Shown here one piece after another: positions 25,957 through 34,441 of a stretch of DNA of 58,905 nucleotides. The DNA lies in NCBI GenBank assembly GCA_964605665.1, contig CAZSDP010000029.1:1-58905 (forward strand), given 5' to 3'. A model generated the notes under the pieces. It searched no databases. It was not told the origin of the DNA and saw only the letters and a program-made list of their open reading frames with translations. The DNA comes from CAZSDP01 sp964605665. Lineage in GTDB: Bacteria; Planctomycetota; UBA8108; UBA1146. The translations under genes and the position numbers were made by a program. The first letter of the stretch is position 1. Each line of letters starts with the position of its first letter.

Positions 25957-27294
25957 TTAGGGGCAGAGGAGGCTCGGACTATCGCAACCGAGTGGATCTT
26001 CCGGAGTCTTGTCGCTGCTGCAGTTCGGATATCCGACGGGAGCGGGGCCGAGGATAAAGAGAAATTCGAGCAGCTGAATAACGTCGAGAATGCCGGCGGT
26101 GCCATCGTCATTGATATCGAGGAGATCATGACAAGGAACTGGATCGGCGGAGAGAAAGAGGATCATGAGCATCTGGTGAGCATCCATGATCGTCAGCGCG
26201 CCGTCGCCATTGAGATCTCCCCGTAAGAACCCCGGTTCGATCGCCACCGATCCGCTGACAAGGACGGGAGTGACCGATTGCACGAGATTGGCGCTACTCA
26301 CCAAGACTTCGATGATCGCTGGAGGAGTACCGAGCTGGCCGGAGAAGTCCAAGGAGTTTGACCCCAATGGCGCAGTCTCACTGACCTCCAAGGTGAGATC
26401 GGCGATATGAAGGTCAAGCCCCGCTGGCAGCATCGATGGAGGCTGATTGAAGTCGGTAAGAACTCCGAGAGTTACCCCACCACCCGCGTGGACATTTGGG
26501 CCGAAAAAGGAAGGACCTTGACCACTACGAACCGCTGCAAGATCGACTCCGAGATCGAGGGAGAGAGGGGTAAATCGAGAACTGTCGAATGCGACCCCGA
26601 AAGAAAGACCTGGAGACCCATCGGTATCGATCAAGTCGAGAGTAATCGGAAGAGTCACTTCCTCTCCCGTCCCTGCGGTCGCACTCCCGATCTGGAGAAC
26701 CGACGTCGTGGACACCGGGTTCCCGACTGTCACCGTCCCAGAAACAATGTCTGGCACGATCTCGAGGAACTCAGCAACGACTACCAGAGCAACGGGTGGG
26801 GAGCCGAGAGTGGAGCAAGGAGAGATTGTGGTCACACTGCCGATGGAACCGCTCACCTGATAGTCGATCGTCAACAGGTCGATCCCAAGTCCGATCGGAA
26901 GCGTCTGAAAGGGAGGCGCGAAGCTCAAGACGACTCCGACGGTCACTCCTTCAGCAGAGACATCTACATTCTCGAAGGCGGGGTTGAGCGCAGCGACCGG
27001 AGCACCGAGGGCGGCACTGAGCGCGACGAGGTCGGTGGTGTCTTGGCAGACACCAAAGGACCAGCCATCGAGAGGAACTCCGATGTTGTCCAAGCGGACA
27101 TGCATCGTCTTGGTGGCCCCCGGAACTTCAGCGGTGCTTGGAGAACCGAAGGAATCAACCACCCGGAAGGTGTAATCCGATTGCGCGGCCAAATCTCCAG
27201 CCCACACGCAGCTGATGATGGCTGCGAAGAAGAGCCAGCGGCAGAGCCAAACTCGCTCGCTGATATCGCTGATCTGGAGTGTTTCGCCGTTCAC
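25957..27294 (-). CDS. Secreted cohesin-like/dockerin protein
   Basis: A 445-residue protein with a signal peptide (FFAAIISCVWAGDLAAQ). Two beta-sandwich modules follow: one with LDGWSFGVCQD, the other with GLSFGVAFDSSRFTPLSLDLG. Both resemble cohesin-like domains, and the first motif recurs in the protein at 46238-47104. The C-terminus has EF-hand-like loops (LNGDGALTIMDA, INDDGTAGILDV) and a Cys tail (YPNCSSD, LGCDS, LLCP). The GTG start at 27294 follows AGAGG. It is likely extracellular. Having both cohesin-like and dockerin-like parts, it might self-associate; that is speculation. Confidence 0.82.
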   Translation of the reverse strand: MNGETLQISDISERVWLCRWLFFAAIISCVWAGDLAAQSDYTFRVVDSFGSPSTAEVPGATKTMHVRLDNIGVPLDGWSFGVCQDTTDLVALSAALGAPVAALNPAFENVDVSAEGVTVGVVLSFAPPFQTLPIGLGIDLLTIDYQVSGSIGSVTTISPCSTLGSPPVALVVVAEFLEIVPDIVSGTVTVGNPVSTTSVLQIGSATAGTGEEVTLPITLDLIDTDGSPGLSFGVAFDSSRFTPLSLDLGVDLAAVRSGQGPSFFGPNVHAGGGVTLGVLTDFNQPPSMLPAGLDLHIADLTLEVSETAPLGSNSLDFSGQLGTPPAIIEVLVSSANLVQSVTPVLVSGSVAIEPGFLRGDLNGDGALTIMDAHQMLMILFLSADPVPCHDLLDINDDGTAGILDVIQLLEFLFILGPAPVGYPNCSSDKTPEDPLGCDSPSLLCP

Positions 27295-27797
27295 GGAAGT
27301 ACCTCTGGAAAGTCTGATCGAGGAAGATCGGGGATCTGGAGAATCGACGACAACCGGGGGGCAGAGTAAGGGAGTGAAACCTTCACTCTCTCAACGCCGG
27401 TGTTTCTCAAGACTTGAGTTTCAAAAGATCTGTAGAGGATCTCAGACAGGATGGTGAGGCTCCAAAGTCAGAGCCTTTCTACACCTACAAGGATACCGTT
27501 TCCGTGCGATTTCGGCGTGGGGGAGCAAGAGAGTCAGTAAAGTCAGATCCCGGCTGCCGGTTCAGCGCCTACGCCTCAATTGGGCCCCCCCGAACGGTCA
27601 ACAGGACACTTTACGCTGTATTCGCCGATACGCGGGAGATCTCAGCACTTCTTGGTCGACACCCCTTCACAGCGATCGTTCACCGTGCCCCCTCTTTCCG
27701 CCCGAACTGGGGAACATCGTAAACTTCTCAGTCCCCATACTCGGCGAGGTGAAGGAGCTTCACCGACCTTCCGGAGATGGGGGGAAAGGGATTCTCG
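27295..27797. other. Divergent intergenic region
   Basis: About 500 bases with only short unsupported frames. It should hold promoters for the dockerin gene and the C39-like gene. I see no repeats or strong hairpins. Confidence 0.5.
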
Positions 27798-28625
27798 GTG
27801 GGAGAACGTTGGGCACTGTTCTTGTTCGGATCGCTCCTCTTTAGCGGAGCTCTGCTCCTCGGATGGAGGACCCGAAAGTCGGACCCCCGTGCGGCCACCA
27901 CTCTCATCGTGATTTGCCTGATTCCCGTGATCCTTCGCGCAATCCTGATCCTCTTTCCGGCTTTGGAATATCGCTTCCTCTGCCACGACAGCTATGCCGT
28001 GTTGCGGCAGTGGTGGTCGATCCCCTTTGCGATCGCGCTCTTTGTGACCGCAGCACCACATATGAGTTCGCATCGAGCTCGGGTAGGGCTGATCGGGCTG
28101 AGCTGTATCTTGTGGGCATTCGGTACCGATCGTTTGCTCGCCACCGCACGCTTCGAGCCCCATCTGATGGAAGGCCGGGTTGAAGAGGACGGGATTTGTC
28201 GCCAAACGACCAACTACACCTGCGGCGCAGCAGCCGCCGCAACCCTGCTCCATCGATATGGTGTACCCGCCACCGAACGTGAAATGGCCGAGCTCTGCTG
28301 GACAAACGCCCTCACCGGAACTGATGAGCTATGTGTCGCTCGAGGTTTGAGACGCAAGCTGGTCGACCGTCCATGGTTACCCAAAGTTCAGTGCGCCGAG
28401 TGGGAAGATCTGCTCGCACTCGATCGTCCCGCTGCGGTCACGATCAAGTACAAGCTGCTCGTTGAACACTGGGTGATCATCCTAGGAATTGAAAAAAACC
28501 GCGTCCTCGTCGGTGACCCCACGAGCGGTCGACGTGTTTATTCGAAGGAAGCATTTCGCAAGTTGTGGCGAGGCTTGATGATCACCCTCGAATTGAAAGA
28601 GCCCTCCCTCGCTTCGAGCCGGTGA
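27798..28625 (+). CDS. Membrane protein with C39-like cysteine peptidase domain
   Basis: A 275-residue protein. The first 115 residues contain three or four transmembrane helices (ALFLFGSLLFSGALLLG, TTLIVICLIPVILRAILILF, IPFAIALFVTAAP, LIGLSCILWAF). A papain-like C39 domain follows: the catalytic Cys in QTTNYTCGAAAAATLL, a His in LVEHWVIILGI and an Asp in LVGDPTSG. C39 domains remove double-glycine leader peptides, usually as part of an ABC transporter; no transporter is adjacent. The GTG start at 27798 is preceded by AAAGGG; ATG 27777 lacks a spaced site. The function could be processing of a surface or secreted peptide. Confidence 0.8.
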   Translation: MGERWALFLFGSLLFSGALLLGWRTRKSDPRAATTLIVICLIPVILRAILILFPALEYRFLCHDSYAVLRQWWSIPFAIALFVTAAPHMSSHRARVGLIGLSCILWAFGTDRLLATARFEPHLMEGRVEEDGICRQTTNYTCGAAAAATLLHRYGVPATEREMAELCWTNALTGTDELCVARGLRRKLVDRPWLPKVQCAEWEDLLALDRPAAVTIKYKLLVEHWVIILGIEKNRVLVGDPTSGRRVYSKEAFRKLWRGLMITLELKEPSLASSR

Positions 28626-28738
28626 ACACTCGCGAGCGCCTTATCCTTGCCATCGAAAACAGAGAAACTGCTCCTCGCGCGCAAAAGTGCGTTGCAACTC
28701 ATCGCCCCTAGAATCACCAACTGCGTTACCCTGTGGTC

Positions 28739-30403
28739 ATGAAAAAACCAACTCTTCAGCCGATGAACTTGTCTCGAGTCATCATCTGTATCCTCTCAGT
28801 GTGCGCGATTCACTGGGTAGGCTCTCCAATCCACGCCGATGATGAGCCCGCTCTACCTCCCTCCGACCATGTCGGGCCAGCAGTTCCAAAAGGAGAGGGT
28901 GGCCCCCAACGGTTCATTACACCCCTTCTCGATCTCTTCGATCGAGATCGAGCACTCGAACACATCGCATTTGTCGATCGCTTCTACCGAGAACCTGGAA
29001 ACGACGGATTTGAAGCGGTGGTCGATCGGGTCATCGAAACGCTCAAAGAAAAAGGGTTCGGGCAATCTCCAAAACGCACCCTAGAGGTGATCGAAACTCG
29101 CCAAACTAACGGCTGGAGTCCGGTGAGTGCTCGGCTATCAGTCATCGATGAGGCTGGCAAGGCCTCTCCCCTCCTCGCCTTCGACGAAAAGGACGATCGC
29201 AATCGAACGATGTTGCCGACCGGCGCTCCCAGTGGAAGAGCCGAAGGACGAGTGGTGTTCTCCCTCGACGAGGTCGAAGCGGGGACGATTTTGGTCACTG
29301 GCGACTCCCTCGGTCGAATCACCCGACGCGCACAAGCTTCAGGCGCCGTGGCGATCTTGTCTGCGCGGATTGCAGGGTTCAATCGAGACCCATCGGGAGC
29401 AGAGCGGCATCTCGATGCGATTCGATATGGTCGAGTGCGATCAAACAGCAAAATCCTCGTCGGGCAAATTTCGCTAAGGGTCTATGAAGACTTGCGACAG
29501 CGCGCCAAGAGCGCACCGGTCCAACTCCGTTTTGAAGCGGAGTGCCGGGAAGTTCCACGAAAGTTGAGGACGGTCGTCGCCACAATCGTTGGAACAGAAG
29601 AGCCGAATCGAGTGATTCCGATCGCCGGCCACATTCAAGAGCCTGGCGCCGTCGACAACGCCAGTGGCGTGGGCGGATTACTCGAGGCTGCGATCGCCGC
29701 GGTCACCGCAATCGAGCAAAAGAAAATCGATCCTCCCAAACGCAGTATCGCGTTTATCTGGGGCAATGAGATGGAGCAAAGTCGCGTTTACCTCGAGCAC
29801 TCTAAACTGACGCCGATCGCCGCAATCAGCGCGGACATGATTGGGGCTTCACGCAGTCAGACCGGTGCTTGGCCACTGCTCGAACGTGACCCCGACCCCG
29901 GTGCCCTCGTCGTGCTCGCCCCTGATGCCCACACACCTTGGGGAGCTGGCCGCGTTTCCGCGTCGCAATTGCGGCCGAATGGACTCTCAGTGATCGCTCG
30001 TACCGCCTTTCGAGATGTCGCGCACGCGGTCGGCGGTTGGCAGACGCGTGAACACCCCTATGAAGGAGGAAGCGATCACGACATTTTCTTGGGGAGCCAG
30101 ATTCCTGCGATCCTCTTTTGGTGCTTCACCGACTTCGCATATCACACCAGCCTCGACCGCATCGAACATGTCGATCCCGAAGTCACTCGACGACTCGCGA
30201 CCGCCATCACCGCCACCGCGTTTGCGATTGCAGATCCTGCCGCCGAAGATTTGGCGCGCTATCGATCCGTGCTCGCCCTCGACCGTGAGCTGAGGGTCAA
30301 CGCCGCAAAGAAGGCGAAGAAGAGTGACCTGATCACCCAATGGGAAGCGTGGTTCGAGGGAGCAGAACAGTGGCTGACTCAGTGGATCGCCCCCACAAAT
30401 TGA
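28739..30403 (+). CDS. Secreted M28-family aminopeptidase-like protein
   Basis: A 554-residue protein with a signal peptide (VIICILSVCAIHWVG...HA-DDEP). A protease-associated-like insert may lie near residues 150-260. The M28 zinc ligands are partly visible: GHIQEPGAVDNASG, GNEMEQS, SADMIG, GGSDHDIF and YHTSLDRIEHV. The first zinc His is in GHIQEPG, where the usual GHxDS is altered, so catalysis needs checking. The start codon is uncertain: GTG 28733, ATG 28739 or ATG 28763, none with a clear ribosome binding site. Its role is probably peptide or glutaminyl turnover outside the cytoplasm. Confidence 0.82.
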   Translation: MKKPTLQPMNLSRVIICILSVCAIHWVGSPIHADDEPALPPSDHVGPAVPKGEGGPQRFITPLLDLFDRDRALEHIAFVDRFYREPGNDGFEAVVDRVIETLKEKGFGQSPKRTLEVIETRQTNGWSPVSARLSVIDEAGKASPLLAFDEKDDRNRTMLPTGAPSGRAEGRVVFSLDEVEAGTILVTGDSLGRITRRAQASGAVAILSARIAGFNRDPSGAERHLDAIRYGRVRSNSKILVGQISLRVYEDLRQRAKSAPVQLRFEAECREVPRKLRTVVATIVGTEEPNRVIPIAGHIQEPGAVDNASGVGGLLEAAIAAVTAIEQKKIDPPKRSIAFIWGNEMEQSRVYLEHSKLTPIAAISADMIGASRSQTGAWPLLERDPDPGALVVLAPDAHTPWGAGRVSASQLRPNGLSVIARTAFRDVAHAVGGWQTREHPYEGGSDHDIFLGSQIPAILFWCFTDFAYHTSLDRIEHVDPEVTRRLATAITATAFAIADPAAEDLARYRSVLALDRELRVNAAKKAKKSDLITQWEAWFEGAEQWLTQWIAPTN

Positions 30404-30639
30404 GGGCCGCCCTGAAGTCTGCAGATGTCACCTGGATCGGGTCGATCGGCCTCGAGGGAGTTTCGAGCTGCTGCGGGAAAGCGAGAAGGACTTCCCTGTT
30501 CAACTACCAAACGGTGCTCGAAGGAGACCCGCCGCGAGAACCCCGAGGAAGAAATATGCTGAGAGTTGTTGCGAACGGACACCTCGGTAGGATACCTGAC
30601 TGGTCAGTGAGCCCTGACCAGAACCGAAGGAGCCCCCAA

Positions 30640-31407
30640 ATGCCGACACCAACCACACCGATAAGATCGACTCCGAACAGATCTCATTCCCTGAGAACGG
30701 GGAAGCGACCACCGATTCTTCCAACTCCACTGTCGATCCAAGTCTCTCTCCCAAAGTTGGCTGTGGCTCTGACCTTCGCACTGGTCTTCACCGCCGCAAC
30801 TGGGTGCACTCCAACGAAGAGACCCGATGCGATTGCTCCTTCGACCGCGACCGGAACCCCTGTTCCTGCCCATGGCACGTTGGAATTGATTCCGATGAAT
30901 CTTCCAGTCGGCTTCCCGTCCGACCCTGAACGACGCTTGGCGCCGAACCAAGCTCCGACTCCATTCACCAGCGAGCAGATCCGGCTCGCCTGCCCTACCG
31001 GACGAATCAATCGCTTTCGTGTGGAACAACGACGAGGATCGGAAACACGTATCGAAGTTTCAGTGCAGCATTTTGTCGAAACAAACGATATCGGCGCCAA
31101 GATCAAAAGCGTGAGTGCGGACATCGAGAAACCAGTGCCCGGTCCCTCGCAAGAGCTGGTGCTGCGGTGGGATGAGTTGCGAGCGCATGCGTCCTACCCC
31201 GCAGAGCAAACAAAAATCACTCGCGAGACCGTGACCGTTCCGGCAGGAACTTATGACTGTTGGTTGTACACCGTCAACGATGGGAACTTCATCAGTCGCT
31301 ACTGGTTCGCCAGGACCCTCGCCGGGCCTCCGATACTCGCCACTGTGGAGCGCCGTGGCAAGTTGGTCAGGAAGATCGACTTGATCGATCTCGCAATCGG
31401 TTCATAA
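30640..31407 (+). CDS. Putative lipoprotein, unknown function
   Basis: A 255-residue protein beginning MPTPTTPIRS, with a late hydrophobic stretch (LAVALTFALVFTAATGC) ending in a lipobox Cys. The C-terminal part contains VTVPAGTYDCWLYTV and YWFARTLAGPPILATVER, a pattern like DUF3108 or LolA/outer-membrane-associated domains, but I cannot assign it. I chose ATG 30640 because AAGGAG precedes it; the frame is open upstream to 30340, overlapping the M28 gene, without a site. It is followed by a 16-bp tandem repeat and is convergent with a VWA gene. Confidence 0.65.
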   Translation: MPTPTTPIRSTPNRSHSLRTGKRPPILPTPLSIQVSLPKLAVALTFALVFTAATGCTPTKRPDAIAPSTATGTPVPAHGTLELIPMNLPVGFPSDPERRLAPNQAPTPFTSEQIRLACPTGRINRFRVEQRRGSETRIEVSVQHFVETNDIGAKIKSVSADIEKPVPGPSQELVLRWDELRAHASYPAEQTKITRETVTVPAGTYDCWLYTVNDGNFISRYWFARTLAGPPILATVERRGKLVRKIDLIDLAIGS

Positions 31408-31511
31408 GAGCTACGAAACTCTTCAACAGTTGGGTAGGGCTACCGACCTCTGCTCCCCACGACTGGTCGACTTCCTCTTGCCGGAATCTTCGGCCTCACG
31501 CAGTAACTCCC

Positions 31512-31597
31512 AGAATCTGTGCTTCCTGGAATCTGTACTTCCCGGAATCTGTACTTCCCGGAATCTGTACTTCCCGGAATCTGTACTTCCCGGAATC
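31512..31597. repeat. 16-bp tandem repeat (5.4 copies) at a gene end
   Basis: The unit is GGAATCTGTACTTCCC. The first copy (31512-31527) is degenerate, four copies (31528-31591) are perfect, and a 6-base partial ends at 31597. The array runs into the stop codon of the minus-strand VWA gene (31596-31598) and lies about 100 bases after the stop of the plus-strand lipoprotein gene. GGAA and TTCC within each unit could pair. Confidence 0.92.
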
Positions 31598-32852
31598 AGG
31601 GGATCTCGGAATAGGTGCCGTGATTTCGCCAAGAGAGTTCACGCAAAAAGCTGCGGGTATCTCCCGAAGTCGCCGAAAAACCGACCGTTGAAATCTGCCG
31701 GTGGGTAAAACGGTTCGTTGCATCAACCCAGCCGAGTAAACCCAGAACATCGATGGGAGGATCGGACCGAAAAGGATTGCCGTCGGAGAGTAGGACAATC
31801 GTTCGAGCTCCCTTGACCTCAAACGCCGCTTCTAGAGCACGATCGGTGTAAGTTTCACCCTTCGCTTCGAGTTTATCGACAAACTGAATCGCCTTTCGCT
31901 TCGTCGCCTCACTCGCCCTCTGTAATCCCTTCGAGTAGATCTTCACCTCGTCATTGAACGCGATCAGCGTGAACTTAAAGTCATCGGGGAGACGCTCGAT
32001 CATCCGCCGGAATTCCGACTTGACCCGTGCCATCCGAGACCGCGTTGGCCGATCGATTCCCTCTGGTAAAGGATCATGGCGATCCATACTGCTTGAGCAG
32101 TCGATGATAAAAACCACTCGCTGCGACATGATCTCATCCCCAAAGAACTGAGGAAGACTCGAGAAGACACTGGTCCCCCCCTTTTCCCATTCGATCTTCC
32201 CCAAGGGATCCTTGCTTCGCCGGTTTCGGGGATCGGTGAGCCGATCGGAATAGTTGCGCCAAAGCTCCTCGTATTCCGAGGGATAAGAGAGCTGCTTTCC
32301 ATACCACTTGTTGAGAAGACGTCGAAGGGAAAGAGCAACCTGGCCCATCTCTCGATCCTGATCGATTTGATGCTGTAACGCTCGGATCAGATGAGGGATC
32401 GCGCTTCTCGCATCTTTGAGCCGAATCGCATCGATGGCGCTGATCTTCACCCCATCTTCGCGATCGTAAAGGGCGGTGAGGATCGCCTTGTACGCACTGC
32501 GTGAGTTCCGCAGAGCCAGGGCACGAACCAATTGATCGCGCACCTCTACGCGGGGGTGCTTCATGCAACGCTGACAAAGGTGTTCAAACCCATCCCCTTC
32601 CGGCATCAACTCGAGCGCCTCGAAGACGATCTCCTCGAATTCTGGTTTTCCACAGAGAAGTCCATCTTCAATCAGAATTTCTGCGGCAGGAACTGTCGCT
32701 AATCGGCTCAAGACCTGAGCAGCGTGCCCGACCGCCTCCGGACGATCAGCTTCGATGTTCCTTACCAATTCTCTCCTGAGGTCCTTGAGCTCCGGCTCAT
32801 CGGATGGGGCGACGGAAGCGACGATGAAGAGGATCGAAAAGAACACTTGTGC
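31596..32852 (-). CDS. Secreted HEAT-repeat/von Willebrand A protein
   Basis: A 418-residue protein with a signal peptide (MAQVFFSILFIVASVAPS). Residues about 25-190 form HEAT-like helical repeats (VEVRDQLVRALALRNS, GVKISAIDAIRLKDARSAIPHLI). The C-terminal VWA domain has the metal site DCSSSM, then GETYTDRALEAAF and LLSDGNPF. The HEAT plus VWA layout is common in planctomycete secreted proteins. The start at ATG 32852 has AAAGG five bases upstream. It is only distantly similar to the small VWA proteins at 2.9-7.2 kb. Its ligand is unknown. Confidence 0.85.
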   Translation of the reverse strand, partial: AQVFFSILFIVASVAPSDEPELKDLRRELVRNIEADRPEAVGHAAQVLSRLATVPAAEILIEDGLLCGKPEFEEIVFEALELMPEGDGFEHLCQRCMKHPRVEVRDQLVRALALRNSRSAYKAILTALYDREDGVKISAIDAIRLKDARSAIPHLIRALQHQIDQDREMGQVALSLRRLLNKWYGKQLSYPSEYEELWRNYSDRLTDPRNRRSKDPLGKIEWEKGGTSVFSSLPQFFGDEIMSQRVVFIIDCSSSMDRHDPLPEGIDRPTRSRMARVKSEFRRMIERLPDDFKFTLIAFNDEVKIYSKGLQRASEATKRKAIQFVDKLEAKGETYTDRALEAAFEVKGARTIVLLSDGNPFRSDPPIDVLGLLGWVDATNRFTHRQISTVGFSATSGDTRSFLRELSWRNHGTYSEIP

Positions 32853-32921
32853 CATGAGCACCTTTCTCAAAAATGAGGGTCTGCGCCTCCGAAGCTACCG
32901 CGGAGCGGCCGGAAGAGAAAG

Positions 32922-33773
32922 GTGGACTTCTTGCAACGAAGATCGATCAGCCAATTCATGCTTCTCTGGAGTGTGGGCGCCATGCTGCTTTGTGGTTGCC
33001 GAGTCGCAGACCGGGTCGAGACAAATGAGGTGTGGCCCCTCAGTTGGAACGATCGTGAGCTCTACTCCCATGAGGGCCAGCTGGCGTATGCCACCAGCGG
33101 GAGCGCCGCCGCCGAAGCTTCTGATGTCGTGATCGAAGTCGCGAGCCAATTCCAAGAAATCACCGGTGAAGTTCCGAGATCTCTGCTTTTGGTCGTTCTT
33201 GATGAAGACGATCCCTTCCCCATCGAACAATTCGCAGATCGATTACCCGAGATAATGGAACAGTCGCAGAACATTCTCGGAAGTGACTCTGAGGCACCCT
33301 TTGAATTGTCGAATTCGAGAAGAGGCGAGTTACCGATTTCCTTAGAACAGGTGATCACTCTCGTCCCTCTTTTCTCAAATCCAGGAACGATCTCACCCCT
33401 GCCCCTCTCCGCCACCGACACTCTGTTTGTCGCGATGGTGCCGACCAGCGATCACCGGGCAAGCGTGATCACCGACTTGATCGATGTAGCACTCGAAGCT
33501 CAAGACTTGGGATTTTGGCAACGAACGCTGATGTCGCCAGTCTTGCCGGTCGTGAAGCGACTCGCCCGTAAGCTGGTCGAGAAGATCTCCCAAGTCTTCA
33601 TCTTTCAGTCATTCTTGACTGAATTCCCCCAGTGGGATCAAGAAGAGAAGCAACGCTATCGCTCCATCTTCTTCGAACGTGTCGGCCTCGATCGCGACTC
33701 ACTCCCCGACTTCATCGAGTTCGATTGGGGTGACCCTCCCCCACCAGAAACCGATCAGACTTCCGATCTCTGA
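32922..33773 (+). CDS. Putative lipoprotein, unknown function
   Basis: A 283-residue protein I do not recognise. The N-terminus is hydrophobic and ends at MLLCGC, a plausible lipobox. The body contains SDVVIEVASQFQEITGEVPRSLLLVVLDEDDPFP, here cited only as a landmark, and a C-terminus rich in Asp and Pro (WGDPPPPETDQ). The start may be GTG 32922 (GGAAGAG upstream) or ATG 32958. It is transcribed divergently from the HEAT-VWA gene with about 70 bases between, so they share a promoter region. Confidence 0.6.
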   Translation: MDFLQRRSISQFMLLWSVGAMLLCGCRVADRVETNEVWPLSWNDRELYSHEGQLAYATSGSAAAEASDVVIEVASQFQEITGEVPRSLLLVVLDEDDPFPIEQFADRLPEIMEQSQNILGSDSEAPFELSNSRRGELPISLEQVITLVPLFSNPGTISPLPLSATDTLFVAMVPTSDHRASVITDLIDVALEAQDLGFWQRTLMSPVLPVVKRLARKLVEKISQVFIFQSFLTEFPQWDQEEKQRYRSIFFERVGLDRDSLPDFIEFDWGDPPPPETDQTSDL

Positions 33774-34024
33774 TCCTCTGAGCTTCGATCGCTCCCTCGG
33801 AACGCAGAGCCGCACCGATCCTCATTGAAAAGGTATTCATCGAATTCCCCAATCGCCGAGTCAGGTTCGAGGGTCCTCGATACAGGCGCCCCAACTGAAG
33901 ACGCCATCTCGCGAGAATACGGGAACCTTTCCTGGTACCGGTCGTTCTGACTACTCACCACTTGGTGGATTCTCCCAAAGAACTCCCCGATCGAACCACG
34001 CCGCCAAAAAGAACGGGAATATCG

Positions 34025-34441
34025 ATGAGCTCAAATAAGCCGAATCACCAGCACCTTCAAAACAACGAGAGTCGCCCTCCTCGGGCTAAACTCCGAAGCG
34101 GCCCACTGATTTGCTGCCTTTTCGGAGTGAGCTTCACGTTCGCGGGAATCAGGAGTGAGCCGAACCAAGTCTTACTCAGTGAGGACTTCGCACCGACGAG
34201 TTTCGTTCGACAGGACGATGTGGCCATTCAACCGACGGCTGACTTTGAACTCGAAGAACGGTCGCGAGATTTACACGAGCCCCTCTTCGCCCCCCCTCAG
34301 ATCGCAACTCCCGATACACCGAAGTCTGCTTCAGCTGAAACTCTGAACAGCTCCGAATTGGGATGGGAATCCTCGCACCCTATGGGGCCTACCGGTTCTT
34401 TCACTCTTCAGATCCACCGCTCGAAGGCAGATCGTCTCTAG
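34025..34441 (+). CDS. Hypothetical secreted or anchored small protein
   Basis: A 138-residue protein without known relatives. One hydrophobic segment (LICCLFGVSFTFAGI) near residues 30-45 could be a signal or anchor. The rest is hydrophilic, with many Pro, Ser and Glu. ATG 34025 is preceded by GGGAA; the frame opens at 33962. The stop overlaps the stop of the convergent TolC-family gene by four bases. Existence as a gene is moderately likely only. Confidence 0.45.
   Translation: MSSNKPNHQHLQNNESRPPRAKLRSGPLICCLFGVSFTFAGIRSEPNQVLLSEDFAPTSFVRQDDVAIQPTADFELEERSRDLHEPLFAPPQIATPDTPKSASAETLNSSELGWESSHPMGPTGSFTLQIHRSKADRL

Noticed and set aside
26407..27369. 320-codon plus-strand frame
   Set aside because: Antisense shadow of the cohesin-like/dockerin gene, with low-complexity Arg/Ser composition and no signal or motif.
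30340..30639. 100-residue upstream extension of the lipoprotein at 30640
   Set aside because: It overlaps the M28 gene and lacks a ribosome binding site; AAGGAG precedes ATG 30640 and the signal segment follows.
31512..31597. CRISPR array
   Set aside because: The repeats are directly adjacent 16-mers without spacers and no cas genes occur.
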